Shown: piece after piece, positions 46,833 to 59,424 of the stretch | Position numbering within the stretch: the first letter of the stretch is position 1 | Layout: the number at the start of each line of letters is the position of its first letter | Assembly (NCBI GenBank): GCA_022570795.1 | Contig: JAKUDP010000009.1 | Location: 1-64,000 of the forward strand | DNA length: 64,000 bases | Direction of reading: 5' to 3' | DNA from: Sphaerulina vaccinii | Taxonomy: Eukaryota; Ascomycota; Dothideomycetes; Mycosphaerellales; Mycosphaerellaceae | Position numbers and translations under genes: made by a program | Notes under the pieces: generated by a model | The model's database searches: none | Seen by the model: only the letters and a program-made list of their open reading frames with translations | What the model was told of the DNA's origin: nothing

Positions 46833-48593
46833 ATGATTATGTACGAGTCCAATCTTCTTTGTCTTGTCTCGCACAAAGTAATCAGACGTCCACCACTATC
46901 ACTTTGTACAAGATTACAACATTACTACCATCCACAACCCAGGAACCGCCAGTTCTCTAGTCATAGATCTAATATGGCACCGAAAAAGCACGCGCGTTCC
47001 GAGTCCAGCGACAACTTGGAGGGGCTCAGGAAGCCTTCCACGAAAGTCGCGAAGAGAGTCGATGCGGATCCGCCTTTTCAGCAGCTCACATCTCTCCTCG
47101 AAAGTACTGCATCCGACGAAAAGCCCCGAAATGTCCTCCATTGGTTTCGCAGCAAAGATATCCGAGTGCAAGACAACAAAGCTCTGTACGCAGCTTCACA
47201 GAAAGCGAGGGAGGGGAGTGGTACTCTCCTCAGCGCATATCTCCACAGTCCGCAAGATCTCGAATGGCACGGCACATCCCCTGCGAGGACAGACTTTATA
47301 TTGCAGTCGCTTAGTCTGCTGCAGAAAGACATGGGCGAGAAGAACGTGCCGCTTGCGATTCTGACTGCAGACGATCGAAGCCAGAAGTCGGAGAAGATTC
47401 TGGACTTTGCAAAAGAGCATGATGTCTCGCATATATACGCCAATTTTGAGTACGAAGTGGACGAGCTTCGTCGAGACATCGATCTTGCTGAGAAGCTAAA
47501 AGAGAAGAGCATTGGGTTCGAGCTATATCATGATCAGACTGTTGTAGTCCCAGGCGAACTATCAACAGGTGCAGGAGGCCCCATGAAAGTCTTCACACCC
47601 TACCACAAAGCGTGGCTGGCAGAGACGAAGAGCGACTCAAGCCTGCTAGACCTTGCAGGAGAGATTGAAGGCAACGATGCCTCTGCGAAGAAGGACTTCT
47701 CCAACCTGTTCGAGAATGCGATTCCGGAGCCTGCGAAGAACAAGCAATTCGCTAGCTCAGAAGAACGTGACCGAGTTCGTAAGCTATTCCCAGCTGGCCA
47801 CTCAGCAGGCATAGACCGTCTCAAACACTTCCTCTCCGAGAAGGTCTCGAACTATGCAGCACATCGTTCTGAACCGGCTCTTGACCCCTCTTCTCGCCTG
47901 TCGGCCTATATTTCCGCTGGCATAATTTCCATGCGCGAAATCTTACATCACGCCAAGGAATCCAATGGTGGCAAGCATTTTGATGAAGGTGACAAAGGCA
48001 TTGCTAGCTGGGTCCGCGAGCTCGTCTTCCGAGAGTTCTACCGACATGTCACAGTCATCACACCACATGGCGGGATGAATCTACCTCAAAATCTCAAGTT
48101 CGACTTCGTGCAATGGGAGGATGATGAAGAAGGATACAAGAAGTGGGAAGAAGGCAAGACCGGCATGCCTTTCATCGATGCTGGTATGCGTCAGCTCAAT
48201 CATGAAAAGTACATGCATAACCGGCTACGCATGAATACCTCATCATATCTACGAGCAAACTTGTTAATCGACTATCGACGAGGAGAACGGTACTTCGCCG
48301 AGACACTTATCGATTGGGATCTGTCGAATAATACACAAGGTTGGGAGCCATCTTACACAGTTTTCAATCCTGTGGTGCAGGGAGAGAAATGTGATAAGGA
48401 GGGCGAGTATATCAGGAAATGGGTGCCTGAATTGAAAGATCTGAAAGGCAAGGACATCTTTGATCCGCATGGGCGGCTGAGTAAGGAGGAATTTGAGAAG
48501 CTTGGATATCCTGCGCCTCATGTAGACTTCAAGGAGAGTGCGCAAAGAGCGAAGGAGAGATATAAGCAGGATTTGGCGGATGCTGATCCTTAG
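46833..48593 (+). CDS. phr1: Class I CPD photolyase
   Basis: 586 aa, intron-free. It repairs UV-made cyclobutane pyrimidine dimers using FAD and blue light. An N-terminal extension has a possible mitochondrial presequence (RRPPLSLCTRLQHYYHPQPRNRQ) and then MAPKKHAR, a nuclear-type start at 46975. Alternative starts could serve both compartments, as reported for yeast Phr1. The antenna (alpha/beta) domain begins VLHWFRSKDIRVQDNKAL. The FAD-binding helical domain contains WVRELVFREFYRHV, GMRQLNHEKYMHNRLRM and the dimer-binding DLSNNTQGWEPSYTVFNP. The chosen ATG has an exceptional Kozak context (GCCGCCGCCATG). The longer frame from 46782 begins with GTG and was rejected. Confidence 0.94.
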   Translation: MIMYESNLLCLVSHKVIRRPPLSLCTRLQHYYHPQPRNRQFSSHRSNMAPKKHARSESSDNLEGLRKPSTKVAKRVDADPPFQQLTSLLESTASDEKPRNVLHWFRSKDIRVQDNKALYAASQKAREGSGTLLSAYLHSPQDLEWHGTSPARTDFILQSLSLLQKDMGEKNVPLAILTADDRSQKSEKILDFAKEHDVSHIYANFEYEVDELRRDIDLAEKLKEKSIGFELYHDQTVVVPGELSTGAGGPMKVFTPYHKAWLAETKSDSSLLDLAGEIEGNDASAKKDFSNLFENAIPEPAKNKQFASSEERDRVRKLFPAGHSAGIDRLKHFLSEKVSNYAAHRSEPALDPSSRLSAYISAGIISMREILHHAKESNGGKHFDEGDKGIASWVRELVFREFYRHVTVITPHGGMNLPQNLKFDFVQWEDDEEGYKKWEEGKTGMPFIDAGMRQLNHEKYMHNRLRMNTSSYLRANLLIDYRRGERYFAETLIDWDLSNNTQGWEPSYTVFNPVVQGEKCDKEGEYIRKWVPELKDLKGKDIFDPHGRLSKEEFEKLGYPAPHVDFKESAQRAKERYKQDLADADP

Positions 48594-48787
48594 ATGAGCT
48601 AGATGATGGTAATGTGTAATGTATTTATGAAACATCGGTCAATTGGTTCTAGGATGAAGCATCACTTTCATCGACTTGTCTTGTTCATTCTGGTAATTGC
48701 TGCTTCCCAACTAGGCGGAATACTGTACAAAAAAGTCCATGCTACCCAGAGAACATCAAGGCATGATGTATGATATGTCGAGCTGGA

Positions 48788-49347
48788 CTACCTCACCCAG
48801 ACGATGTGCACATGAGACCAACACCATCCCAGGAACACCGGTACGACTGCTAGGCATATCACATAAAGGAATTCCGATACCAATCCGATGTCTGACAGTA
48901 CGACACCCACAATCACGGCGAAGAAGGCGGTAACAAGCGTCTCCAATGCGCAATCCAAGCGAATGTAAACTTCGACACCAGAGAAATCGCTGCCAGCACG
49001 TCTTGGAACGTTCGAACCAATGATGTGTTGTACCCTTGCATCCATAATGAGAGTGCTGCCACAGCGGAACCCAGCATGGCGATCAGAAACACGTAGAGAG
49101 CTTGCCGTAAGGAAGCTTGCCTGTTGGCTCGAAACCTTTCTGGTGTGTAGACCGGGTCGACTGACTCGAAGACGTTCTTGAAGATGGCGATGACGGTATA
49201 GGTGAGCGCGTACGCTAGAGCGACCCAGGCGATGATCATGAGCGTGGTGTTTGCGCGACCGAAGGCTGTCATGGAGAAGGCGAGCAAAGCTGTCGAGACA
49301 TTGTTGGTAACTGCCATATGAGTACCGGCGAGGGCTAGGTAAGCCAT
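48788..49347 (-). CDS. Small four-helix membrane protein with a 1-base frame break
   Basis: Starts MAYLALAGTHMAVTNNVSTA at 49347. Four hydrophobic helices: two in the first half (around LMIIAWVALAYALTYTVIAIF), a third (LYVFLIAMLGSAVAALSLW), then a fourth block that changes frame. The first frame ends in an odd HWRRLLPPSSP, whereas the neighbouring frame supplies ETLVTAFFAVIVGVVLSDIG and VICLAVVPVFLGWCW. One missing base near 48946-48952 would join them (186 aa). No family is recognised; the layout resembles small fungal integral membrane proteins of unknown function. The frame stays open upstream to 49503 but that stretch has no membrane or signal character. Confidence 0.65.
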
Positions 49348-50839
49348 GTCGCTGCAAGTGGCGGCGTTGTTGATGATAATGTGGATCTTGCTCAGCACGC
49401 AGGTGTTGTTGTTGTGGCGTCGGTGAAGGGAAGTGGCAAGGTTCAGTAAGCTGTGATGTCTGCTGTGGAATGATAGTGAGTCGAGCTTGATGAACACTTC
49501 CATTCATCAAGGCTTGCGTGCACTCTTATGCCTTGTCGATGACACTCGACGCCATTGATGACGCCCAATGCTCGACACAGCGCTCTCAAGTCTCAGTAGC
49601 AGGCGCACACCTGCTTGAGATGTCTCGATCACCAGCGTTCTTGTCTCATGTTTTTGGCGTTTCGACTTTCACTCACATTCGGATTCTGTCTTACAGCCAG
49701 CATGATGTTTCCAACACTTGGACGCCAACAGAGTCAACATCTGATCCTTCCTCGCAGGATATAGACGACGCCATTGATATGAGATTGCCGCATCAAGCCG
49801 ACACCTGGTCCAGTGATAAAGCAGCATTGCTTGGCTGAGCAAGTGGTCGAGCATCTAAACCCTCTTGTTCAAAGAGCCCATCCTAGGAGAAAAGGCTCTT
49901 GTGCTAGGCATGTCGCGCAGATAGGCGGAGACAAGTAGGCGAAGACATGAAGTCCAGATGCCCTCACGTGTCGAACCGCGACTCTAGCGTCACACTGGTT
50001 GACAAGTTCACTGCTGCATGCATGGGACCCTGGCAAGTTGCACCAATTGCCAATTTCAGGCTTCTTGTAAACCGTCCCATCACACACATGCTGCGACGGG
50101 AGAGATCTGGTTGTCGAAAGCTTGGGATCTGAGCATGTCTTGGACTTTTGCCACCGTGAAGACCTGGTTTTGTAAGCTGTGAAGGTGTGCAGTGGAACAT
50201 GTCGCCAGCACTCAACTGCAGGTGAGAGATGATTCAGATGAAGTCCGCAGATGTGCCTGGGGCTTGCAAGGATATTTCTGGTGGCGTGGCGTGGCGTTGA
50301 TGGTAGTGCTTCTCCTCGAAGTTGTGCGATGAGACAACTTCACCCTCCTCTTCTCCAACCTGTCTTTCTCGTTCTACCGCATCTCAGCGACCACGACACC
50401 ACACTCGTTTTTGTTCTCATTCCTTGCTTCGCGTTGTTGTTGACAGGCCAATCAAAGCTCGCCGGAGAGATATCAGCTCCAGACGTCCCCTCATCTTTAT
50501 CCCGCCATTGCCAACTTCCGAGACATCGTGCGCCACCAGCGCAGTGTCGGCGACAGCATCATCAGTATCATCAGTACAGTCTGGTATGGGAGCATTGATA
50601 GTCTGAATCGGTATAGACTTTGGGGGAGACAGTATTCAGCAAGGTTCCGGGTCTCATCGGACGGCGGCGACGAACACGACACGACTCGAAAGACAGACAT
50701 CCTTCCCACGAACATCTCCGGGTCTGACGAGAAGCCACGGCGACAGCGACTTCATCATTATCTCTACCAGTTCTGGTTGCGCGCCAGAAGTAGCGCAGTA
50801 CTTACGGCCAACTCCACCACATTCGTTTGAACCGCCATC
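49348..50839. other. Intergenic region between divergent genes
   Basis: About 1.5 kb between the small membrane protein (minus) and PalI (plus). The part just before 50840 is pyrimidine-rich, as in many fungal promoters. Several unsupported frames were noted; no RNA gene found. Confidence 0.5.
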
Positions 50840-53500
50840 ATGCTGCGCCCGGCGACTCCGCTGTCCATCATCTTCTTCGTGGCATTCGTGTTGCTCCTCC
50901 TGAGCACACTGTCAACACCCGTAATCAAGAGTATACCGCTCGCCTCGTATCAAGGCGTGAATCTGGGCGTGCTGGGCTATTGTAAAGACGATGGGACGTG
51001 TAAAGGGCCGGTTATTGGCTACAGTACAGGTGCGCATACACTGTCTCTCGCTCACTCTGACTATATGCTTACAGAGAGTGATTTGCAGATGGTCTCTTCT
51101 CTGGTGGCAGCGACGCCAACAATGATGCCTTCTCCCTCCCTTCCGATGCACGACATAGCTTGTCCTCGATCCTCATCGTCCACCCAATCGCAGCACTCCT
51201 AGCTCTGGCGTGCTTTGGACTAGCAGTCGCAGCGCATTTCCACGGACCTTCGCATTCGCCGAAATATCTCCTTGCGCTCCTGATCTTGACGTTCCCAACC
51301 TTGCTGGTGACACTGCTAGCTTTTCTGGTCGACATCCTCTTATTCGTACCCCATATGCAATGGGGAGGCTGGATCGTACTTGGAGCTACCATCCTCATAG
51401 TCGCATCTAGCATAGTGACCTGTGCGATGCGCAGGACTCTGGTTAGCAGAAAGGCACGCAAGAAGCGCATTGCGGAGAATGCAGATATGAATGGGGCTGC
51501 ATATTATGAGAACTTGGCGCAGAACAGGATGATGGTTGATTCTCTTCCTAAGGGCGATGCAGACAACTTGCCAAGAGCTGAAAGTCCTCCCCCTATGAGT
51601 GGCAGCACTGCGGTTGAAAAGAACAATGCGCAGTTTGCGACTTTCGAGATGAAGAGGCAGGAAACAAGGAGTGATAATGGGGCAGGCGGAAGCTATGCAG
51701 ATGATCGCGTGCCATTGAACCCACAGCGCGACCCGAGCATTAGATCCACGAGCACCAATGGCGGAAGGAGACCCATGTACGATCCTGACGCGCCACCAAT
51801 GCCACGACCGAGTCAGGATGGGCGACGACCTAGCAGAGATCAGTATCCGTCTGAAGGTACTGCTGCCAGTTTCGCTGCTGCTGGATTGAGACACGAGAGT
51901 TCTCAGGGAAGCTTGAACAGCAGCCGATCGAATCCATACCCTCCACGAGGCAGAGGCTATGGGCCATCGAACAGAGGCTTCGGCCCTCCCAGAGGACGAG
52001 GCGGCTATGGTGGTCCTCCCGGCGGCTTCAACGGACGTGGTCGTGGCGGCTATGGACCTCCTGGTGGGTTCAATGGGCGAGGCAGAGGCGGGTATGGTCC
52101 ACCACCTCCTGGCATGATGGGCAGAGGTGGTCCGCAGAGGCCGATGCCGCCGCCTGGGTATGGAGCTGATCCGTACTACAATGCGCCACGAAGTGCACCT
52201 CCGCCAATGGACAATCAATTCGTTGCTGGTCCTGCAGCACCAATTGGCCAAGCGATCGAGATGGATGAACGGACTGGTAGCGCTGCAGGGCCTAGATCAC
52301 CAGTCAGGTCACCTGTCTACGAGAACAATGCATATGGTCTACGCGACAGTGACGGTGATGTTGCGGGAATGGTCGACATGATGCAAGGACGAGCAAATAT
52401 GCCACCAAGTCCCATGAGTGAGGGACATAGAGAGCCATCGAGCCAGTACTCCGAGCAGTGAGTTCTCGTCTCCTCTTCGACCAGATGTTATTGTTATGCT
52501 GACCTGCCGAAGAAACTACGTACCGCCTCGGCAACAGTGGAATGGCGCACCCTCGCCCTCGCCTCTGCGCTCACAGCATGACGAGCCTTTACAGATGCCA
52601 GAAGCACAAGTCTCGAGAGCGACATTCGACTCCACTTCCTCAGGTCACCCATCAGCAGCAGCGCCCTCATCGCGAGTGTTACCACTCAGCCCTGTACCAC
52701 CATCACCAAGAAGTGCAACATCTGGGCCTCGCCACAATCGCGCAGGCTCGGAAACATATTATGAAGACGTCGACCCTCGCTTCGCTGAACCTGAGGCCCC
52801 TCTCCACCCCGCACACCGCCAATCAGGCATGCCCAACGCCCTGACGCCAGGCCCTGGGCAGAGAGCCGTCTACCATGATGGCCCAGCACAATCCCCTGTT
52901 TACCAGCACACTGGCCAACAGCACTATCGTACGAACTCCCCTTCTCCTCCAAATAGCTCCTCTCGAGGGGTCCTAGCACCTCATGCCGAAGAAGCTGATG
53001 TTGCGGACACGCGGCAAACCACTGACCAGGATGACAGCGACGAGTCAAATTTAAGACAATACACGCATCATCACTATCAGCAGAACGTCACACCTCCTGA
53101 TCATGAACGATCGTCAGGCTCTGATGTCGGTGGTGTCCGGCACATCCCCTCGGGAGAATACCTTGACACTATTCCAGACGGAGCTAGAAGTCCCGGTGCC
53201 GCGAGCGAAAGCAGCCATTTCACTTCTGTATCGCAAAGAGGCGTGAATCCTAATTGGAGACCTGGACCTCCTGGTTATGGGCCTGGATATGGATCTGGGA
53301 ATACAACTGCATCTGCTGCGCAAAGAAGGAACGAGGACGTGATCTTGTCTGCCAATCCGGACTTCTCTCTACCTGGCATAGGATTACCTGGTGGGCGAGG
53401 CAGAGGCCGTGGCAGAGGCGGTGGTGGCATTGCACCTGCTACAGGACTGACGCCTGCGGGGAGATATCCTACGCCTGATGTTGGTATGCAAGCCGGATAG
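50840..53500 (+). CDS. palI: pH-response protein PalI/Rim9, SUR7-like membrane protein
   Basis: Exons 50840-51029, 51089-52457 and 52513-53500; 848 aa. Introns are 59 and 55 bases (donors GTGCGC and GTGAGT; GCTGAC branch in the second). PalI/Rim9 sits in the plasma membrane and helps PalH/Rim21 sense alkaline pH and activate the PacC pathway. Helix 1 is at about 9-28 (IIFFVAFVLLLLSTLSTPVI). The exposed loop has the Cys pair in GYCKDDGTCKG and the family motif YSTDGLFSGGSD across the first splice. Helices 2-4 follow (VHPIAALLALACFGLA, LLALLILTFPTLLVTLLAFLV, WIVLGATILIVASSIVTC). The long cytosolic tail has RGRGGYG/GGFNGRGRGG repeats, many Pro and Ser, and ends PTPDVGMQAG. Tail length is within the large range of this family. 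Confidence 0.93.
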
Positions 53501-54684
53501 GGATTCGGTAATGTGAGCAACAGGAGTGGCAGATCAAGGTCGAGGAGTATCTCTCCGAGATCGAGACCTGACCGCGCTAGCGACACGGACCACAGACTGA
53601 GAACCAAAAGCGATGCAGCTCAGAGACATACCTGACAACGCTTCTCTGCGCCCTCCGATGGGCCACGAGACCAGGACTCCGGATTGGCATCTGGCCACAG
53701 GACCTCTGAAAATGGAGTCGTTTGCATCAACGACGCAGGACTAGTCGAATACCAGGTTCCAGAGACTTTCTGGACGAAGCCATGCTCTATATGAGTAGTG
53801 GACTTAGGCGTCGTTTCAAACTTGGCGAGAATCATCGTTCTACTGGTTCAGTCGATGTGAGATGGGAAGGGTTCGACTCGGATCCCTGCGTATGGGGATC
53901 CACATGAGATTTATGGTCACTATTGATACTCACCTTCGACTCGACTGGCATGGTCTCCTGGAAGTATTTGGGGATTCGAAGGGACTCAGCAGGTCAGGCG
54001 TCTGACGTGGAGAGCTGGCTTGTTCGTTTTGTTTGGAGCATATTGTGAGCGTTCTTTGGGAGGCACACTGATACCTTCTTGTATAGACAACGCGATTTAG
54101 CGTCGGCGTAGGATACGAGATGAGATGACGGGCAATGAAATGTCACAGCTTCGTTTGGTCTACAGACTACGGCTTGTCCAAGTTCTAAAGACTGAAGTCG
54201 ACGTCGAAAATGCAATGGGCGGTATGTGATCGATGTCTCGCCAAGCTCGAGCCGACTGCGGCAGGGAGCTCAACGACAATTGCTGTGAGAGCGCTTCCAC
54301 AGTTTCAGAGCTACGTGCTCACGCTACGCCATGCTCTAGGTCCAGCCCAGCTACAAGAGCAGATGAGATGTGTATGAAGACTGTAGACGCTGACTTGGCT
54401 CAGGTAATACAATTGGTATTGCTACGAAGCCACCTGCTGAAGTGGATGACACCCAAACAAGTCTCCAGATTGTGGCTATGCCACAGTAGCGACTCTCGGA
54501 GACATATTGGTCGCCAAGAATCCTCCCGCGGAAACCTTTTGGGCCCATACAAGTCGCCAGAGCGCATCCTAGGCAACACTACAAGTACTGACTACTGCTT
54601 CTAATAGACAATGTTGAGCATTCATCCTCTCTACAGCTTTACAGCGATCGGTATTATACTAAAGTCACTGTCCTGCTCTTACCA
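53501..54684. other. Intergenic region
   Basis: 3' flank of palI and upstream of the oxidoreductase. Short frames only. A strong pyrimidine-rich acceptor-like site (CATCCTCTCTACAG) lies at about 54625-54638 and could be the end of an intron in the oxidoreductase 5' region. Confidence 0.45.
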
Positions 54685-55723
54685 ACGCCTCTTTCCGATG
54701 TCCTGATCATCGGTGGTGGCCCAGGCGGTCTCTCTGTCGCAACTGGCCTTGCAAGACAATTCTACACAGCAGTCGTGTTCGACTCCAAGATCTACCGGAA
54801 TGCACGAACGAATCACATGCATAATGTTCTAGGCTGGGATCATCGCAATCCTGAAGAATTTCGAGCTAAAGGACAAGAAGGCCTCAAAGCACGTTATAAC
54901 ACTGTTACGTTCGAAGATACGAGGATTGAATCAGTCAGACGGATTGAGTCTGGCCGATTCGAAGCGACTGATGCACATGGTCGCGTCTGGACTGGGAAAA
55001 AGGTTGTCTTGGCTGTTGGGTGTCAGGATATCATGCCTGACATTCCTGGCTATGATGAGGCGTGGGGTCGTGGCATGTTAGTTTTCTTGACTAGTTGAAA
55101 CTGGATGCTTCGCTAATGATGTGCTACAGCTATCACTGCTTGTTCTGCGACGGCTACGAGGATCGTGGTGTCGAATCAGCAGGCATTCTGGCGATCGGCG
55201 ACCCTGCGAAACTGGCAGCTGCTTTGAACGATGCTCGCATGGCGAAGCGGCTTACTTCGAAAGTGGTCATATTTGTCGATGGCAACGAGGAGCTTTCGAA
55301 GTGGATTGCAACATCACTGGGTGATGACTCTGTCATTACGATCGATGAACGACATATTACCAGGATTGAAAAAGTGTCCGAAGACACCTCGGAGGTTATG
55401 TTGCACTTCGCAGATGGGTCTAGAGTTCGTCACGGCTTTATTGTGAGTACCCTTTACAACCGTTTCACTTGGGAGTCTGCTGACAGATCCAGACTCACAA
55501 ACCCAGATGCAAAGTCAACGGGCCATTCGTGGAGCAACTAGGACTCGAGCTGAATGAATTTGGGGCTGTCAAGATTTTCCAGCCTTGTCACGAAACCACT
55601 ACCGTCGAAGGCGTGTTTGCTATTGGTGATTGTGCGAGTGCAATGCCTGCTGTCAATCAAGCAGTCTCTCAAGGGACATTCGCAGCTGCGGGATTGGCTG
55701 CTCAATTAGGCGCCGATGGGTGA
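54685..55723 (+). CDS. Thioredoxin-reductase-like FAD disulfide oxidoreductase (GliT-like)
   Basis: Exons 54685-55076, 55130-55442 and 55493-55723, introns of 53 and 50 bases; about 311 aa. The FAD-binding GGGPGG motif lies near residues 10-15, directly after PLSDVLIIG. The active-site CxxC is in YHCLFCDGYEDRG, formed by the first splice. The end carries the second FAD-contact motif FAIGDCASAMPAVNQAVSQG. These are the landmarks of fungal thioredoxin-reductase-like enzymes that oxidise dithiols in natural products (gliotoxin GliT) or act more generally. No in-frame ATG exists where the family begins: the codon in the MPLSDV position is ACG (54685). Either a non-AUG start, an upstream exon joined at about 54639, or a lost start codon is possible. 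MFS and SDR genes lie downstream. Confidence 0.85.
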
Positions 55724-57565
55724 TGGGCTCAGATCAGAGCAAGATTGTAGTTGGAATACACGAGATCTGATGCGTTCCAAGCAGATTGCCCCCACTATGC
55801 CTTTAGCTTGACGATGTACGACCACAAGCATGGTCAGGGTCATGATCCAGGGTCAGAAGCGGCTGAATTCACTTATGCCATTGGCGCGGGAAAGGCCGCC
55901 GCTAGCTTAAAACCACGATTTCAGGAAATCGTCCATCGTCCATCGTCCAAAATGGCCAAATAATTTTTGTTGAGCGTGGACGCGGCTTCTTTGCCTTCAT
56001 CTAGATGCCCTCGAAGATTGTGACCGCGCCAATAGTGGCAGTGGCCCTTGGTGTCGTCGTTGAGGGACGATGTCGCGATTTTGGCACCAAGACAGAGAGG
56101 TAAGAGTTGATAACTGCGGCTTGGAGTAGTATTCGAGCTATGGAGTAGTCTTGAGCGTGGAGGCTTCTTCCTCCGATCATTCCATGCATGCTTTTATGTT
56201 CTGATCGAGCACATTCGTGTTTCGGCTACCAAATATCACTGGCCCTGGTGCCGGCGGATTTGGTGGACAGCATTGTACATGTGAATGCTTTTCGCGGCGC
56301 CACTAAGACAGCTGGCGGCCGCTGTACACAGGAATATTGCACTGCTTCATGATGAACAAATGTCCAGGCTGATAGCGAGTTTGCTGGTAAAGCTCTTTAG
56401 ATCTTAATTCGGTGTCCGACAATAAAGTTATGTTGTTGTCGGCGTGGAGAAGGGATTGTGTCAGACGTGAAGTCCAGAGATGTTTTTGTTTTGGCCTTGG
56501 CAGGCGCACGTCCTGTCGCCACATCTTGCCAGCACTTCTGCACCATCATCACAGCTACACATTTCTCCATCATGACGGCATGAACCTGCCACGAGCCAAA
56601 CTGTCTTCAGGGTCAGCAAGACGGAGACCCGAACACGACCGTTCTCGGCAGCGAATCATGGTAACAGGAGGATCGAACTACCTGGACTTGGAACGCACAG
56701 CGAAGGAACCCTTCGCACCATGTTTGCAAGCTCCACGCATCAAGAGGGACTCAAGCATGCAGTGGCAGCAGCCTCGACTTTCGAGAAGCCTGGTAGCAAG
56801 ATATGCAAGGGCTACAGTTGTTTGCGAGGGTCGAGTGATATTGCTCACGACCACCTCGCAATCGGTACTGACTTAGTCCGCTACCTCCACGAACCCATTC
56901 CTGCTTCGGACGTGAGAATGGCGATCTAAGTGAGATGGTAGAGATTTAGTACCTTGTTGACATTTGTGTGAAGAAGACTTCGCTGTGATCTAGGCTCAGT
57001 GGTCACGCTAGGTACCCACGCTAGGGGTGTAGCAAGTTGAAAAATGGAATTCGATCCATAGGATCATGAGCCTCACGACGCACTGATACGACTTGGACAG
57101 ACATTTAACGAGTTCTTGAGGCACACAACTTGTCCTCACTTGCGACCAGCCCTCGGCGTTATCGCGCTTTCAGCTTACGGTTCCCTCTGAGAAGCGAACC
57201 TCGTGTCACGCCTATGATGCATCACGACTAATACACAGATGTATGGACTCTTGGCCTCTCAGGATCTGCCGCTCTTGCTACATTTCACTTTTCCGCATGT
57301 ATGCCGGATAATGTGTCCTTGGTAGTGGAAACGTATCCTTGACGATAGGCTCACGCGATGCCTATGCACGAATAGCAGCTGTCAGGATCCCTGTTGCAGG
57401 CTTCTCCACGGACTCTCCCACATGGTTCTCCGCATCGACTCCGCAGAAGCTGGATGTTTGAGCCCGAGCTGCATGAGCCTCGTGGCTATCACTGCTTGGC
57501 ATGTTAGACCATAAAGCACTCAGCTCCACGTGTGCTTGAAGTGCTCGTTGCTTATAGTACGATCA
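55724..57565. other. Long intergenic region with one unassigned open frame
   Basis: About 1.8 kb. An open frame from 56578 to 56928 (plus, first ATG at 56720) has even composition and includes THQEGLKHAVAAASTFEKP and LVRYLHEPIPASDVRM. It follows a pyrimidine-rich promoter-like stretch (about 56530-56570) and an ATG in another frame at 56571. It could be a small gene with a frame break, but nothing confirms it. Confidence 0.4.
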
Positions 57566-59424
57566 ATGAAGAGACTACACCAAAATATGGGCCTACGATC
57601 AGAAAGAGACTCTGTCTCGGCCAGAAGCATCGACAAGGACCTGGAAAAGGTGGATGTCATTGAGGATGTGAACCTTAACAACAAGTATGCCAGCATCGGC
57701 TTATCAGCAGAAGACACCGAGTTCTACGAGACCTTCCCACAGACAAAATACAAGAAGATGATTCGAAAGGTAACAATCACGTTACGAGAAACTTCTGTCC
57801 GTGTAGCTGACATGCATCAAGATCGATGTTCGACTCGTGCCAGTTCTTGCACTGCTCTACCTGGCGGCGCACATTGATCGGGCAAATATCGGTCAGGACT
57901 TCTAACCAGACTCTCGAGCTCATGGCATCTGATATGATACAGGCAACGCAAAGATTGAAGGTCTAACGACAGATCTAAAACTTACCGGCATACAATACAA
58001 CATCGCCCTCAGCATATTCTTCATACCATACATCCTGCTCGAAGTCCCTAGCAATGTGATCCTGAAGAAGTTCAAGAGACCTTCCACCTACCTTGGGATC
58101 TTGGTCGTATCCTGGGGGATCATCATGACCTTTACCGGCCTTGTCAAGAACTTCGCTGGGCTGATGGTGTGCCGAGTGCTGCTTGGCGTGGCAGAAGCTG
58201 ACTTCTTTCGTAAGTGTTCGTCTTACACTAGTCAAACTCCGTGCTGATGGCGAATAGCTGGTGCGGTCTATTTGATCACTCGCTGGTACGCTCAGCGTCA
58301 AGTACAGACTCGTCTTGCGTTGTTCTACTGTGCTAGTGCACTCTCTGGTGCATTCAGTGGTCTTCTCGCCTTTGCTATCGCACGAATGGACGGGATCGGT
58401 GGTCGACCAGGTAAACTATGTTCCCAGATACGTACGTGTGAGGCTCAACCACTGACAGAAAGTTAGGCTGGGCTTGGATCTTCCTGCTTGAGGGCATCGC
58501 TACTGTCCTCATTGGCGCTGCCTGCTTCTTCATCATGCCTGACACGCCGGCACTCTCTGGCAAATGGCTCAATGTACGAAGAACGTCGCTGGCTCTCCAT
58601 ACAGACGATCATCAAAGAAGGTGGCAGGTCGTCCATGGAGAAGGGCGAAAAGTTCAAGTGGTCCTACCTTACCGATCTTCTCATCGATGTGAAAGTATAC
58701 ATGCAAGCGTGGATACTGTTGACAGCATCAGTCTGTGCATACGGTCTGAAGTTCACTATGCCATCAATCACGAAGGTAATACAATACATCCTCCGATCCC
58801 GATAACACAAACTGACCTGTTTCGTAGTCAATGGGCTATACATCATCACAAGCTCAGCTCATGACGATTCCACCTTACGTCGCAGGGGCGATCTCTGCGA
58901 TCGTCCTCTCCAAGCTGTCAGACAAGTACCAATGGCGCGCGATCTTCATCTTCGGCCAGATGGCGACAGTTCTTGTTGGCTTTTGCATCCTTCTCCCACT
59001 GGCACCAAACATCAAGCACCAGATCGGCCCTTGCTACTTAGCAGTGATGCTCGTTTGCATTGGACAATATCCTACGAATCCAGCAGGCTCTGCCTGGATC
59101 TCTGGTAATCTCTCTGGAGATACGAAGCGAGCTATGGGTATTGCGCTCAACATATGTCTTGGTAATACTGGAGGCATCGTGAGGAGCTATATTTTCCTGG
59201 ATAACGAGCAGCCAGGATATCCCACAGGGTTTTCGATCGGCTTGGCCTTCGCTGCTGTGACTCTGATATGTGTCGTATGTCTCGAGTGGTCGTACTGGAG
59301 AATCAATGAAGCGAGAGATCTACTTGATGAGGAGGATGTCAGAAGGGAGTACAACGAGGAGCAGCTTGCGAGGATGGGTGATAACAGGGTGGTCGACAGA
59401 CAGACAGACGCCAAGCGGGGGTAG
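57566..59424 (+). CDS. MFS transporter, Dal5/anion:cation symporter type, 1-base frame break
   Basis: Exons 57566-57769, 57822-57891, 57943-58209, 58258-58410, 58467-58775 and 58828-59424. Introns are 47-56 bases with clear branch sites. The family (allantoate, nicotinate and similar anion permeases) has 12 helices. Seen here: HIDRANIGNAKIEG, a family hallmark in the first loop, formed across a splice; CRVLLGVAEADFFPGAVYL across another; LITRWY; GWAWIFLLEGI; ISGNLSGDTKRAMGIALN and the second-half loop YPTNPAGSAW. In exon 5 the frame shifts between KWL (58570) and YEERRWLSIQTI. Removing one A at 58571-58572 restores 532 aa, and the exon sum (1600 bases) becomes divisible by three. The substrate is unknown; the oxidoreductase and SDR neighbours hint at a small metabolic set. 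Confidence 0.85.

Noticed and set aside
53860..53890. GGGTTCGACTC resembling a tRNA T-arm (similar strings near 49970 and 38090)
   Set aside because: No matching acceptor, D-arm or anticodon stems could be drawn around any of them.
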